From Acidimicrobiia bacterium (GTDB lineage Bacteria > Actinomycetota > Acidimicrobiia > Spongiisociales > JAHEDJ01), in contig DATIPS010000014.1 of the NCBI GenBank assembly GCA_035471805.1, positions 1-64,000 of the forward strand: 64,000 nt of DNA, read 5' to 3'. Below, piece by piece: positions 33,809 through 41,980 of the stretch. Position 1 is the first letter of the stretch; every line of letters begins with the position of its first letter. The notes beneath the pieces were generated by a model. The model was given only the letters and a program-made list of their open reading frames with translations. It did not search any database and was not told the DNA's origin. A program made the position numbers and the translations under genes.

Positions 33809-36462
33809 AGTTCCTGGGGCACCGGGTTGGACTGGGCCGCGCCGCATTGCTCGTGGTCACCGTATTGATCGCGTTCGGTCTGTTGGCCCTTGGTCAAGAA
33901 ACCAGCGAATTCAATCTGATCATCAACGGTGTGTCGCCGAAGACCTTCCAGGTCGACCCGGAGGGTGAGGAGATCTCGGTGGAGGATCCGGAACTGACCG
34001 GCGCTGCTCGTGCCGCAGCTTCCGCATCGGTGGAGGCGGTGACCAGTGTCAGCCCCGAGACCAACCAACTGGTTCTGGCGGATATTCAACAGGTGTTCGA
34101 CACCGTCCGGGAAGGAGTTTTCCTTCCCGAGGAGGAGCTGACAACGACGACCACGCTGCCGGTACCCGAGATCACCACCACTACGACGACTACTACCACC
34201 GTGCCGACAGACACAACGGTGCCGTCCGATGACTCGACCACCACCACTCTGCCACCCGAGCCGGCCACAACCACCGTTTCGGGAGTGCTGTTCATCGATG
34301 CCGACAACCTCGGCGTCGACGCCAACGGCGTGTACGACCCGGAAGAGGGCGATCTGCCGCTCGCGTCTGTGACCGTCAGCATCACCGACAGCACGGGTGA
34401 GGTTTTCCAGGTCAATACCGACTCGTTGGGCGCCTTCGAACTCAGCGGGGTTCTGGTCGGAACGATCTATCCGCGCTTCGACCCAACCGACGTTCCCGAT
34501 CACTTCCTGTTGTCCACCGAACCGTGGCCTTCGGAGGTGACGGCCCAGGAGGGAACGCCGGTCGCACTCGATTCCGTTGGCTTTGCGCCGCAGCTCACGA
34601 CGCTGGACACACAACGCGCCGTTCTCGGCGAACTGACCCTGCTCGACACGGAGACGATCGAGACTCTGATCAGGCTCGCCACGGACGACGTCATGCGTGT
34701 CCAGGCCGGTCGTTCTTCCCACCTCGATGCAGTGGAAGCGGCGGCTGTTGATCGGGCCAATGAGCTGCTTGCTTCAGGTTTGGATGCCGAACAGGTCACG
34801 ACCGCGAAGAGGCAACTGCGCGATGCTCCGCCTCTTGTCCGGCTGGACGGAGAAATCAACGACCAGGCGGGCGAGGCGGCGGCCGCCGTGGTCAGCGAGT
34901 ATCTGACTGCCAACGTGCAGTTCGACCTGGCCGCCACGGAGACGGCCCGGGTTGAGGCGGCCGACGCCGTCGGGCCGGTGATGGTCACGTATATACCCGG
35001 TGAGGTCATCGTGGACAAGAACGAAGTCCTCACGGCCGCAGATTTCAATGCCATCAGCGCCGCGGGTCTGAATGATCCGTCGACCTTCGAGTATTACCAG
35101 TTGGCGGCCGTCGTTGCCCTGACGGTCATCGTTGTGTCCATCTACCTTGCGCGTTTCCGGCCCGCTTTCTGGGGAGCCGGGCGGAGGGTTGCCCTCTTCG
35201 GGATACTGATCGTGCTTGCTGCGGCGGGGGCGCGAGGAGCGGTTGCGATGGCGTCGGCGTTCGACGTCCTCGATGGTCTGGCCGGCTATGCGGTGCCTGC
35301 CGCAGCCCTCGGGTTCATGGCGGCGATCCTCTTTGATCCGAGAATCGGCGTGCTCCTTGCTCTGGTGACTTCGGTGCTGACCGCACTCGCCACGGGTGAC
35401 AGCGGATTCGCCGTGTTCGCCCTCATCTCTGCCATGGCGCCGATTCTCTTCGTTTCTTCGATCTCCACACGCGGGGATCTGCGGCGCGCCATCCTCTATT
35501 CTTCGGTCGCGGTCGCGGTCGTGGCCGCCATCGTGTCATGGTTCTTCCACAGTCCGGGCGCGGACAACCCCGCTTCCATCGTGGCCCAGGCGACGACCGT
35601 CGCGTTCGTGACGACGATCGGCACCAGTCTCGTGGCTCTGGCGGCGCTGTCGTTCTTTGAAGTGATGTTCGACATCACGACAACGCTGCGTTTGCTGGAC
35701 GTGATCGACCGCAACCACCCGGCTCTTCAGCTGCTGCAGGAGAAGGCCTGGGGCTCTTTCAATCATTCGCTGATGGTCGGAACGCTCGTAGACAAGGCGG
35801 CCCGGTCGATCGGTGCCAACAGGCTGCTGGCTCTGGCAGCCGCCTACTACCACGACCTCGGGAAGACGGAGAGTCCCACTCACTTCATCGAGAACCAGTT
35901 CGGGATTTCGAACCCTCACGACCTTCTTCCACCCGAGGAGTCGGCCGAACTGATTCGCAATCATGTTCTCCAGGGTGTTCAACTGGCCAAGCAATACCGG
36001 ATTCCCAGCGAGGTAGCCGAGGGTATCGTCTCGCACCACGGTGACGGCATAATGCAGTTCTTCTATCAGAAGGCGCTGGACCAGTACGGTGCGGAGAACG
36101 TGGACGTCGAAACGTACCGGCATGCAGGTCACAAGCCGCGCGCCAGGGAAATGGCGATTCTGATGATGGCCGACGCGCTCGAAGGGGCATGCCGGGCTAT
36201 CTTCCAGGATGAGGATCCGTCGCCGGAGAGTATTCGGGAAGTCTGTGATCGCATCGTCGGGGAGAAGGTCGCAGACGGACAGCTGGATGAGAGCGAGCTC
36301 ACCATGGGCGATCTGGCGAACGTCAAGGAGGCTTTCGTCGACGCTCTGATCGGGCATTATCACCAGCGGATCCCGTATCCGAACTTCCCGGGTACCGCCC
36401 AGAGGCCTGTGGAGACTGAGGATGGAAGCGTGGATGCTCTCGCCGGTGAGGATCTGCCATGA
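33805..36462 (+). CDS. pgpH: PgpH-type c-di-AMP phosphodiesterase (7TM-HD) with inserted surface domain
   Basis: An 885-residue membrane protein. Helix 1 (about residues 11-30), an extracytoplasmic 7TMR-HDED region, seven further helices (about 430-620), and a cytoplasmic HD phosphohydrolase domain with FNHSLMVGT, YYHDLGKTE, HVLQGVQLA and SHHGDG. This class hydrolyses the second messenger c-di-AMP. Unusually, the outer region is split by a Thr/Pro-rich linker (about 113-157) and a beta-sandwich-like segment (about 158-240; VSGVLFIDADNLGVDANGVY) resembling SdrD-B/Cna-B repeats of surface proteins. The core family is usually 700-750 residues, so the insertion explains the extra length. Start and stop overlap phoH and ybeY, a conserved operon. 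Confidence 0.92.
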   Translation: MKFLGHRVGLGRAALLVVTVLIAFGLLALGQETSEFNLIINGVSPKTFQVDPEGEEISVEDPELTGAARAAASASVEAVTSVSPETNQLVLADIQQVFDTVREGVFLPEEELTTTTTLPVPEITTTTTTTTTVPTDTTVPSDDSTTTTLPPEPATTTVSGVLFIDADNLGVDANGVYDPEEGDLPLASVTVSITDSTGEVFQVNTDSLGAFELSGVLVGTIYPRFDPTDVPDHFLLSTEPWPSEVTAQEGTPVALDSVGFAPQLTTLDTQRAVLGELTLLDTETIETLIRLATDDVMRVQAGRSSHLDAVEAAAVDRANELLASGLDAEQVTTAKRQLRDAPPLVRLDGEINDQAGEAAAAVVSEYLTANVQFDLAATETARVEAADAVGPVMVTYIPGEVIVDKNEVLTAADFNAISAAGLNDPSTFEYYQLAAVVALTVIVVSIYLARFRPAFWGAGRRVALFGILIVLAAAGARGAVAMASAFDVLDGLAGYAVPAAALGFMAAILFDPRIGVLLALVTSVLTALATGDSGFAVFALISAMAPILFVSSISTRGDLRRAILYSSVAVAVVAAIVSWFFHSPGADNPASIVAQATTVAFVTTIGTSLVALAALSFFEVMFDITTTLRLLDVIDRNHPALQLLQEKAWGSFNHSLMVGTLVDKAARSIGANRLLALAAAYYHDLGKTESPTHFIENQFGISNPHDLLPPEESAELIRNHVLQGVQLAKQYRIPSEVAEGIVSHHGDGIMQFFYQKALDQYGAENVDVETYRHAGHKPRAREMAILMMADALEGACRAIFQDEDPSPESIREVCDRIVGEKVADGQLDESELTMGDLANVKEAFVDALIGHYHQRIPYPNFPGTAQRPVETEDGSVDALAGEDLP
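34138..34275 (+). repeat. Thr-rich low-complexity tract inside pgpH
   Basis: ACN-rich sequence encodes runs of Thr (one of nine in a row) broken by Pro, Val and acidic residues. It joins the first part of the extracytoplasmic domain of PgpH to the inserted SdrD-B-like segment. It resembles the glycosylated wall-spanning linkers of surface proteins. Confidence 0.85.
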
Positions 36463-36923
36463 ATGTGTTCTTCGCGGACGAACAGGACGAACCGCTGCCT
36501 GCCGATGATCTCCGACATCTCGCCGAGGTCGTCATGGAGGCCGAGGGTCTCGCGCCGGATACCGAGGTCACGGTGCTGGCGGTCGCCGAGGAGCAGATGG
36601 CCGACTACAACGAACGCTTCATGTCACGGGAAGGCCCCACCGACGTCCTCGCTTTTCCGATCGAGCAGCTCGTACCCGGTCACGTTCCCGCACCCCCCGT
36701 CAACGGTCCGCCGCTGAATCTCGGTGATGTGGTCGTCGCTCCGGCATACATCAAGAGACAGGCTGCCGAACGGCGGGTGGCATATGAGGATGAACTGGCG
36801 TTGATGGTCACGCACGGCATCCTGCATCTGCTCGGCTACGACCACACGGAAGAGGCCGCCGCCGATGCGATGGAGGCGCGCGAGGCGCAGCTGCTGCAGA
36901 TGGTGGGTCGAACCCGGCCATGA
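36459..36923 (+). CDS. ybeY: Endoribonuclease YbeY (rRNA maturation factor)
   Basis: A 154-residue metal-dependent RNase that matures the 16S rRNA 3' end and takes part in ribosome quality control. The zinc-binding motif H-G-I-L-H-L-L-G-Y-D-H (HxxxHxxxxxH) is intact, and SREGPTDVLAFPIE is the usual upstream block. ATG 36459 overlaps the pgpH stop (ATGA) and its own stop overlaps the corC start (ATGA): tight translational coupling. Confidence 0.95.
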   Translation: MNVFFADEQDEPLPADDLRHLAEVVMEAEGLAPDTEVTVLAVAEEQMADYNERFMSREGPTDVLAFPIEQLVPGHVPAPPVNGPPLNLGDVVVAPAYIKRQAAERRVAYEDELALMVTHGILHLLGYDHTEEAAADAMEAREAQLLQMVGRTRP

Positions 36924-38095
36924 TCACCTTCGCGTTGGCCGTTTCGTTTCTCCTGCTGCTGGTAGCGGCCGCTTTGCGGGCCGCGGGAGCTTCCCTGGTT
37001 TCGACTCCAAGGGCCGATGCTCTTCACGACGCGGCCGAAGGTGATCTCCGTGCCTCGACGGTTGCCGAGCTGCTCGACGACCGCAGTCGGATTCAGCCGG
37101 CCATCGGCATGGTCCACTCGGCCACTCTGGTCGCTGCGGTCCTTCCGGCTGCGTGGGCGATGTCCGACAGCGTCGCCGGGTGGTCGTTTGCACTGGTGCT
37201 GACCGGACTCGGCATAGCCGTGATCCTCGTTGGCGACGTGCTGCCTCGCTCGTTCGGACGGCACAATCCGCGAGTTCTCGCCTACCGGCTCGCTCCGCTC
37301 CTGAAATGGGCCGTGGCCGTAGGCGGACGGGCTTCTGATTTCCTCCTCGAGGAAGAAGAAGACACGGAGGAGGTGATCGAGCAGGATGCTCAGGATCGCG
37401 AGGAGATCGAACTGATCAGCAGCGTTCTCGATTTCTCCGACACCATCGTTCGCGAAGTGATGGTGCCCAGAACCGACATGGTCACGATTCGCGAGAACGA
37501 CGTGAGCGATCTGGCGGTCGATGTTGTCGTCGAGCACGGATACTCCCGTCTCCCGGTGACGGGCGAGGGGTTCGACGACATCCGGGGAATCGTCTATGCC
37601 AAAGATCTGCTGCGATTCCTCGATGAAGGATCCATGCCCAGTCTGGTCTCCCAACTGATGAGACCCGCATATTTCGTTCCCGAGACCAAAAGGGTCTCGG
37701 ATCTCCTACGCGACATGCAGTCGGGCAAGGTGCACATCGCCGTCGTCGTCGATGAGTTCGGTGGTACGGCGGGAATCGTGACTATCGAAGATCTGATCGA
37801 GGAACTGGTCGGGGAGATCGTCGACGAGCACGATACCGAGGAGTCGATGGTCGAAGTCGCCGCCGACGGAAGCCTCCTGGTGGATGCCCGCCTGGCGGTA
37901 GAGGCTCTGAGTGAGTTGGTCGGTGTGCACCTCCCAGATGAGGAATGGGACACGGTTGGAGGCCTGGTGCTCGGCCTTGCCGGACGTGTGCCCCGTGAAT
38001 CTGAGACGTTTGAGGTGGAGGGCGTCCTTCTCACGGCGACACGAGTTCAGGGCAGGCGGGTCGCGCAAGTCAACGTCACTCCTCCGTCGTCATGA
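36920..38095 (+). CDS. CNNM/CorC-HlyC family membrane protein with CBS domains
   Basis: A 391-residue protein. An N-terminal DUF21-type membrane part (helices near 2-22, 65-83, 88-108), a strongly acidic linker (LLEEEEDTEEVIEQDAQDREE), two CBS domains (REVMVPRTDMVTI; MRPAYFVPETKRVSDLL) and the C-terminal transporter-associated domain. It is usually linked to Mg2+ or Co2+ efflux; the old hemolysin name is historical. It lies between ybeY and era as in many genomes. Confidence 0.88.
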   Translation: MITFALAVSFLLLLVAAALRAAGASLVSTPRADALHDAAEGDLRASTVAELLDDRSRIQPAIGMVHSATLVAAVLPAAWAMSDSVAGWSFALVLTGLGIAVILVGDVLPRSFGRHNPRVLAYRLAPLLKWAVAVGGRASDFLLEEEEDTEEVIEQDAQDREEIELISSVLDFSDTIVREVMVPRTDMVTIRENDVSDLAVDVVVEHGYSRLPVTGEGFDDIRGIVYAKDLLRFLDEGSMPSLVSQLMRPAYFVPETKRVSDLLRDMQSGKVHIAVVVDEFGGTAGIVTIEDLIEELVGEIVDEHDTEESMVEVAADGSLLVDARLAVEALSELVGVHLPDEEWDTVGGLVLGLAGRVPRESETFEVEGVLLTATRVQGRRVAQVNVTPPSS

Positions 38096-38991
38096 CCCGC
38101 TCGGGGTTCGTCGCCGTTGTCGGAAGACCGAACGTCGGCAAATCGACTCTGGTCAACGCACTGGTCGGGAGCAAAGTTGCGATCACGTCCAAACGGCCCC
38201 AGACGACCCGTAATCGGATCCGCGGGGTCGTCACCCGCCGGAATGCCGCGGGTGAGCCCGAATCGCAGGTCGTGCTCGTAGACACTCCCGGGTTACACAA
38301 GCCGAAAACGGCGCTCGGAGAGCGACTGAACGCCCTGGTGTACGGAACGCTCGCCGAATCGGACGTCAACCTCTTCCTGCTGGATGCCATGCAGCCGGTG
38401 GGGCCGGGAGACCGGCTGATCGCCGAACGTCTCGGCGCGGCCGGTACTCCGGTGGTGGTCGTGGTCAACAAGATAGACATCGCGCCCAAGCCGGCCGTGG
38501 CTGAGCGACTGATTGAAGCTGCCGCCTGGGACTTCGACGCGTACGTGCCTGCCAGTGCTCTCGAGAAGGAAGCCCTCGAACCGGTCATGGATGAGCTGAT
38601 CGCCCGCCTGCCCGAGGGCCCGCTTTTCTTCCCGTCGGACGCGGTGTCGGATCAGCCCGAACACCAGCTCGTCGGAGAAATCGTCCGTGAGAAGTTCCTC
38701 GATCGTTTGCGGGAGGAGCTGCCTCACAGCCTGACCGTGGTCGTCCGCGAGATGGAGGAGCGCGAGTCGGGCACTCTCTACGTCGACGCGGTTGCGATCG
38801 TCGAGCGCTCATCCCAGAAGGGGATCATCATCGGCAAGGGCGGTGAGATGCTGCGCACGGCGGGCTCTGAGGCTCGCGCCGAACTGGAGACAATCTTCGG
38901 TACGAAAGTCTTTCTCGATCTCCGCGTGAGAGTCGAGAAGGACTGGCAGCAGCAGCCGGAGTTGCTGGACCGGCTCGGGTTCCCCGGATAG
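38092..38991 (+). CDS. era: GTPase Era
   Basis: A 299-residue GTPase for 30S assembly. G1 GRPNVGKST, switch-region PQTTRNRIRGV, G3 DTPGLHKPK, G4 NKID, and the C-terminal KH domain with IIIGKGGEMLRTAGSEAR and the LDLRVRVEKDW end. It binds the 3' end of 16S rRNA, in line with the neighbouring rRNA-processing genes phoH and ybeY. ATG 38092 overlaps the corC stop. Confidence 0.96.
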   Translation: MTRSGFVAVVGRPNVGKSTLVNALVGSKVAITSKRPQTTRNRIRGVVTRRNAAGEPESQVVLVDTPGLHKPKTALGERLNALVYGTLAESDVNLFLLDAMQPVGPGDRLIAERLGAAGTPVVVVVNKIDIAPKPAVAERLIEAAAWDFDAYVPASALEKEALEPVMDELIARLPEGPLFFPSDAVSDQPEHQLVGEIVREKFLDRLREELPHSLTVVVREMEERESGTLYVDAVAIVERSSQKGIIIGKGGEMLRTAGSEARAELETIFGTKVFLDLRVRVEKDWQQQPELLDRLGFPG

Positions 38992-38995
38992 GCCG

Positions 38996-39283
38996 TCAGA
39001 CGTCGCCGGCCAGTTCCTCGATCGCCTTTGCAAGGTTCGTGTCCTTGGCGGTCAAACCACCTTCGTCGTGGGTCGACAACCTGATCGTTACCCGGTTCCA
39101 GCGGATGTCTATGTCCGGATGGTGGAAGGCTTCCTCCGCCGACCGCGCGACCCTGCTCACAAACCCGATCGATTGGACGAAATCAGAGAACTCGAATGTG
39201 CGCGAGAGGTTCTCACCGTCGATGGTCCAGGCGGGATGGCCGGCGAGAAACTCGGATCGCTCAGGTTCTTGAAGGATTCCCAT
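38996..39283 (-). CDS. phhB: 4a-hydroxytetrahydrobiopterin dehydratase (pterin carbinolamine dehydratase)
   Basis: A 95-residue protein of the PCD/DCoH family: RTFEFSDFVQSIGFVSRVA, the catalytic stretch EEAFHHPDIDIRWNRVTIRL and the end GLTAKDTNLAKAIEEL. It recycles 4a-hydroxy-pterin cofactors after aromatic amino-acid hydroxylation; many bacteria carry it without a hydroxylase, where its job is unclear. The start is ATG 39283 (an in-frame TTG lies directly before it). It converges on era and diverges from the DinB-like gene, with a hairpin in the 64-bp gap. Confidence 0.9.
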   Translation of the reverse strand: MGILQEPERSEFLAGHPAWTIDGENLSRTFEFSDFVQSIGFVSRVARSAEEAFHHPDIDIRWNRVTIRLSTHDEGGLTAKDTNLAKAIEELAGDV

Positions 39284-39298
39284 CAACCAAGTCTCGCA

Positions 39299-39332
39299 CG
39301 TCCGGCGTTTTGTGAGTCGAAGACGCCGGACG
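39299..39332. promoter_or_regulatory. Hairpin in the phhB/DinB divergent promoter region
   Basis: CGTCCGGCGTTTT (39299-39311) and AAGACGCCGGACG (39320-39332) pair over 13 positions (one T-G wobble) around an 8-nt loop. TATCCT follows at 39336-39341, 6 bp before the ATG of the DinB-like gene, so that gene may be transcribed leaderless. The palindrome could be an operator for both genes. Confidence 0.45.
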
Positions 39333-39347
39333 CCCTATCCTCCACGC

Positions 39348-39842
39348 ATGCCCGACCTGAACGCCCCGGAGAAGGAGACGCTCTCTCGTTACCTGGATAC
39401 CTACCGTGACATCATCGTTCACAAGGTGCTCGGAGTCGACAGGGAGTCGGCCGTCCGCCCGATGGTCCCTTCGGGGACGTCGCTGCTCGGCATTGTCAAG
39501 CACATGGCCTACGTCGAACGGTGGTGGTTCCAATCGGTCGTTGGTCGGCGTGTGGTCGCGTTTCCGTGGTCCGACACCGATCCGGATGCGGACTGGCGTA
39601 TCGAGGATGGAGAATCGGTCGACTCCGTCGTCGAGCTGTATCGGCGTGAGTGCGCCGAGAGCCGGGCAGTTGTGAATGGATTGGGTTCGCTCGAAGACGT
39701 GTTCCCCACCGGAGATTCCTACATCTCTGCCCGCCGGGTCCTCGTCCATATGCTCGAGGAGACTGCCCGGCACGCCGGCCACGCGGACATCCTTCGTGAG
39801 CTGATAGACGGTTCGACCGGTTGGGGTCCCGACGGGGCCTAG
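39348..39842 (+). CDS. DinB family protein (DUF664-like)
   Basis: A 164-residue helical-bundle protein of the DinB/YfiT superfamily. Metal-ligand-type His appear as HKVLG early, VKHMAYVERWW in the middle and H-M-L-E-E-T-A-R-H-A-G-H-A-D at the C terminus. Members include thiol-dependent transferases acting with mycothiol or bacillithiol; the substrate is unknown. It is not DNA polymerase IV, which shares the name. The start is ATG 39348. The 3' end overlaps the convergent sulfatase-like gene by four bases. Confidence 0.82.
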   Translation: MPDLNAPEKETLSRYLDTYRDIIVHKVLGVDRESAVRPMVPSGTSLLGIVKHMAYVERWWFQSVVGRRVVAFPWSDTDPDADWRIEDGESVDSVVELYRRECAESRAVVNGLGSLEDVFPTGDSYISARRVLVHMLEETARHAGHADILRELIDGSTGWGPDGA

Positions 39843-41980
39843 GAGTCCGAGTCCAATAGGCGGCTGAGTACCCGCTTCGCCGCATCCTCGACGAGGAAGA
39901 ACTCAACCTGGTTGTAACCCTCGCGGAACTCTGTGTGCGGCAGCATCGCCGAGAAGCTTCTGCTTCCGTCCTCTCCGCTGAATGTTCGGGTGACCGCGAC
40001 CACGTGGTTGTTCATCACAACTGCCAGGTAGACGTCCGTGCCGCTCGAGTCGGATGAGCGAAAGGTGCCGGTGACGCGTGCCGGCAGAATCGCGGAAGCG
40101 GGATCGACGTCTACGTATCGCTCCGGGTGATCCATCTCGATCGAGTCCGCCGTGGCTGTATCGGTGACCTCGGCCGACGACATCCCGAGCAGGTGCTCGT
40201 ATCCGGCCGGGGCGAAACCGGCCGGCCCCTTGTCGTGAAACCAGGCGGCCTTCTCTCCGGCAAGCTCGAGAATCTCGAGGCCGGCTGCATCGAACATAAC
40301 CGGGCCCTTGGTGCCCACGACCTCCGTGGCGGTGCGCTCCGGGCGTTCGTCGGCGAAGAGGGAGAAGCCGGTGGTCTGCCACGGGATGGTAAAGCCCAGT
40401 ATGTCGGCGATCGTGGGCAGTACGTCGGTCGTCTCGGCGCGGTAGTCGTCGACCGTTCCGCCGGATTCATACGGTCGTTTGATGAAGAGCGGAACGGCCG
40501 CGACGTCGGCCAGGGTCTCGCCGGTCACGACGCGGCGGTGTTCGACTTCGGGGCGGATCGTGATTCCATGGTCGGCCAGGACGATGATCAGCGAAGGGTC
40601 GTACAGGTCGGCGGCGTCGAGACGATCGAGGATGTTGCCGAGGAGCCCGTCGACCAACTGCACCTGAAGAAGGTGGCGCTGGTAGGCCTGTGCCACCAGG
40701 AAGGCGTCGCCCGTCCAGCCCGTGGTGGCGCTCCCCGGAATAGGACTGCCCGCCGGATACTCCTGCCCCGTCGGCAGGTAGCGCCACGGGATGTGGGGGA
40801 GGAGAAAGTGTCCGAAGTACAGCGGCGGTTGTCCTCCCGCCGGGGTTATCGATTCGATGAAAGCCGACACCGGTTTGCGACGATCCTCGCTGTCGAGGTC
40901 TCGGAACTGTTCGATGATGTCGAAACCGTGTTCGTCCGAGGTGTCCGGCGAGGCTGCCGCCGTGTTGCGGAAATCGCCCCACGACTCGTCGATGGAGGGC
41001 AGTCTTCCCGTCAGGTCTCGTGGGATCAGCAGATGTCCGAGAATCACCGTGACATCACTCACCATGGTCTTCCACCGGTTCGCGAACGGCTCGGTCTGCC
41101 GAAGTCTGTTCTGGCATGCGTAATCCGGACATAAACCGGTGACGGCCTCGAGGACGTGCAGGTCGTAGCCGTCGCTGAGCACCGTGAACAGGTTGTTGGG
41201 ATAGCTGCTGGCAAACGGCAATCTCCCCGTTGAACCGGCGCTCCCGGTGAGAATGGCCGGAACGGAGTCTTCAGTTTGCTGACGAACCGTCACCGCATTG
41301 CGGAACCAGGTGCCGTCGCCGGCCAGCCGCGCGAAGTTCGGGTATACGTCCTCCTCCAGGTTTCCCGAGCCGTCCATGAGGGAAACCGTCGGGAACTCGT
41401 CGAAGATCACCAGAACCACCGGGGCAGGATTCGCCGGGTCGACGGCACCCGGCCTGCTCAGCGACTGTGACTGGATGACGGCGGTGGATGTCGGCGATGC
41501 GAACAGGAACACCAGGACGAAGACGATGGGTGCGGGTGTCGCATATTTGACAAGCAGTCGAACGTTCTCGAACCGTCTGTAGGCAAGCGCGAACGAGGCG
41601 CCGGCGGCGGCACCGGCTGCGAGGATCAGCTTGCCGTCGAGGTCGCGCGCCGGTGTTCGCGCGGCGATGGTCACGACCAGAGACCCGAACAAGACGCCGA
41701 GTGTCGCGAGGTGCGCGGTTCGAGCCAGTCGCTCGTTCCAACGGGCCGGCAGCTCAACGGCGAGGCCGAGCAGCGCAGGGCCGATCACGCCTGTGACGAG
41801 TGCCAGGAGCACGGCGTCGATGGGAGGCGCCGCCCTGGCGAGAAAGAAGACCGCATTGCGACCGAGGAGATCGAGGATCGGCTGTGAAAACGCAAACGAC
41901 GACAGTACGAAGACGGACAGTACCCGGGTCCGTGGCGACGAGCCCGAGACGATGGGCGGGGCGAGCGTCCTGTCAGTCAC
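39839..41980 (-). CDS. Membrane-anchored sulfatase/alkaline-phosphatase superfamily protein
   Basis: A 713-residue protein. About five N-terminal helices (up to about residue 170), then a large extracytoplasmic hydrolase domain: VVLVIFDEFPTVSLM (metal Asp), YPNFARLAGDGTWFRNAVT, QTEDSVPAILTG (nucleophile region) and LIIVLADHGITI (metal Asp-His). This resembles LtaS-like and phosphoglycerol- or sulfate-transferring enzymes. The substrate is probably a cell-envelope glycan or lipid (inference). The GTG start at 41980 overlaps the upstream methyltransferase gene by 8 bp, the last gene of a three-gene reverse-strand cassette. Confidence 0.82.
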   Translation of the reverse strand: MTDRTLAPPIVSGSSPRTRVLSVFVLSSFAFSQPILDLLGRNAVFFLARAAPPIDAVLLALVTGVIGPALLGLAVELPARWNERLARTAHLATLGVLFGSLVVTIAARTPARDLDGKLILAAGAAAGASFALAYRRFENVRLLVKYATPAPIVFVLVFLFASPTSTAVIQSQSLSRPGAVDPANPAPVVLVIFDEFPTVSLMDGSGNLEEDVYPNFARLAGDGTWFRNAVTVRQQTEDSVPAILTGSAGSTGRLPFASSYPNNLFTVLSDGYDLHVLEAVTGLCPDYACQNRLRQTEPFANRWKTMVSDVTVILGHLLIPRDLTGRLPSIDESWGDFRNTAAASPDTSDEHGFDIIEQFRDLDSEDRRKPVSAFIESITPAGGQPPLYFGHFLLPHIPWRYLPTGQEYPAGSPIPGSATTGWTGDAFLVAQAYQRHLLQVQLVDGLLGNILDRLDAADLYDPSLIIVLADHGITIRPEVEHRRVVTGETLADVAAVPLFIKRPYESGGTVDDYRAETTDVLPTIADILGFTIPWQTTGFSLFADERPERTATEVVGTKGPVMFDAAGLEILELAGEKAAWFHDKGPAGFAPAGYEHLLGMSSAEVTDTATADSIEMDHPERYVDVDPASAILPARVTGTFRSSDSSGTDVYLAVVMNNHVVAVTRTFSGEDGSRSFSAMLPHTEFREGYNQVEFFLVEDAAKRVLSRLLDSDS

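Noticed and set aside
39348-39842. DNA polymerase IV (DinB)
   Set aside because: The protein is a small helical-bundle DinB/YfiT superfamily member; only the name is shared.
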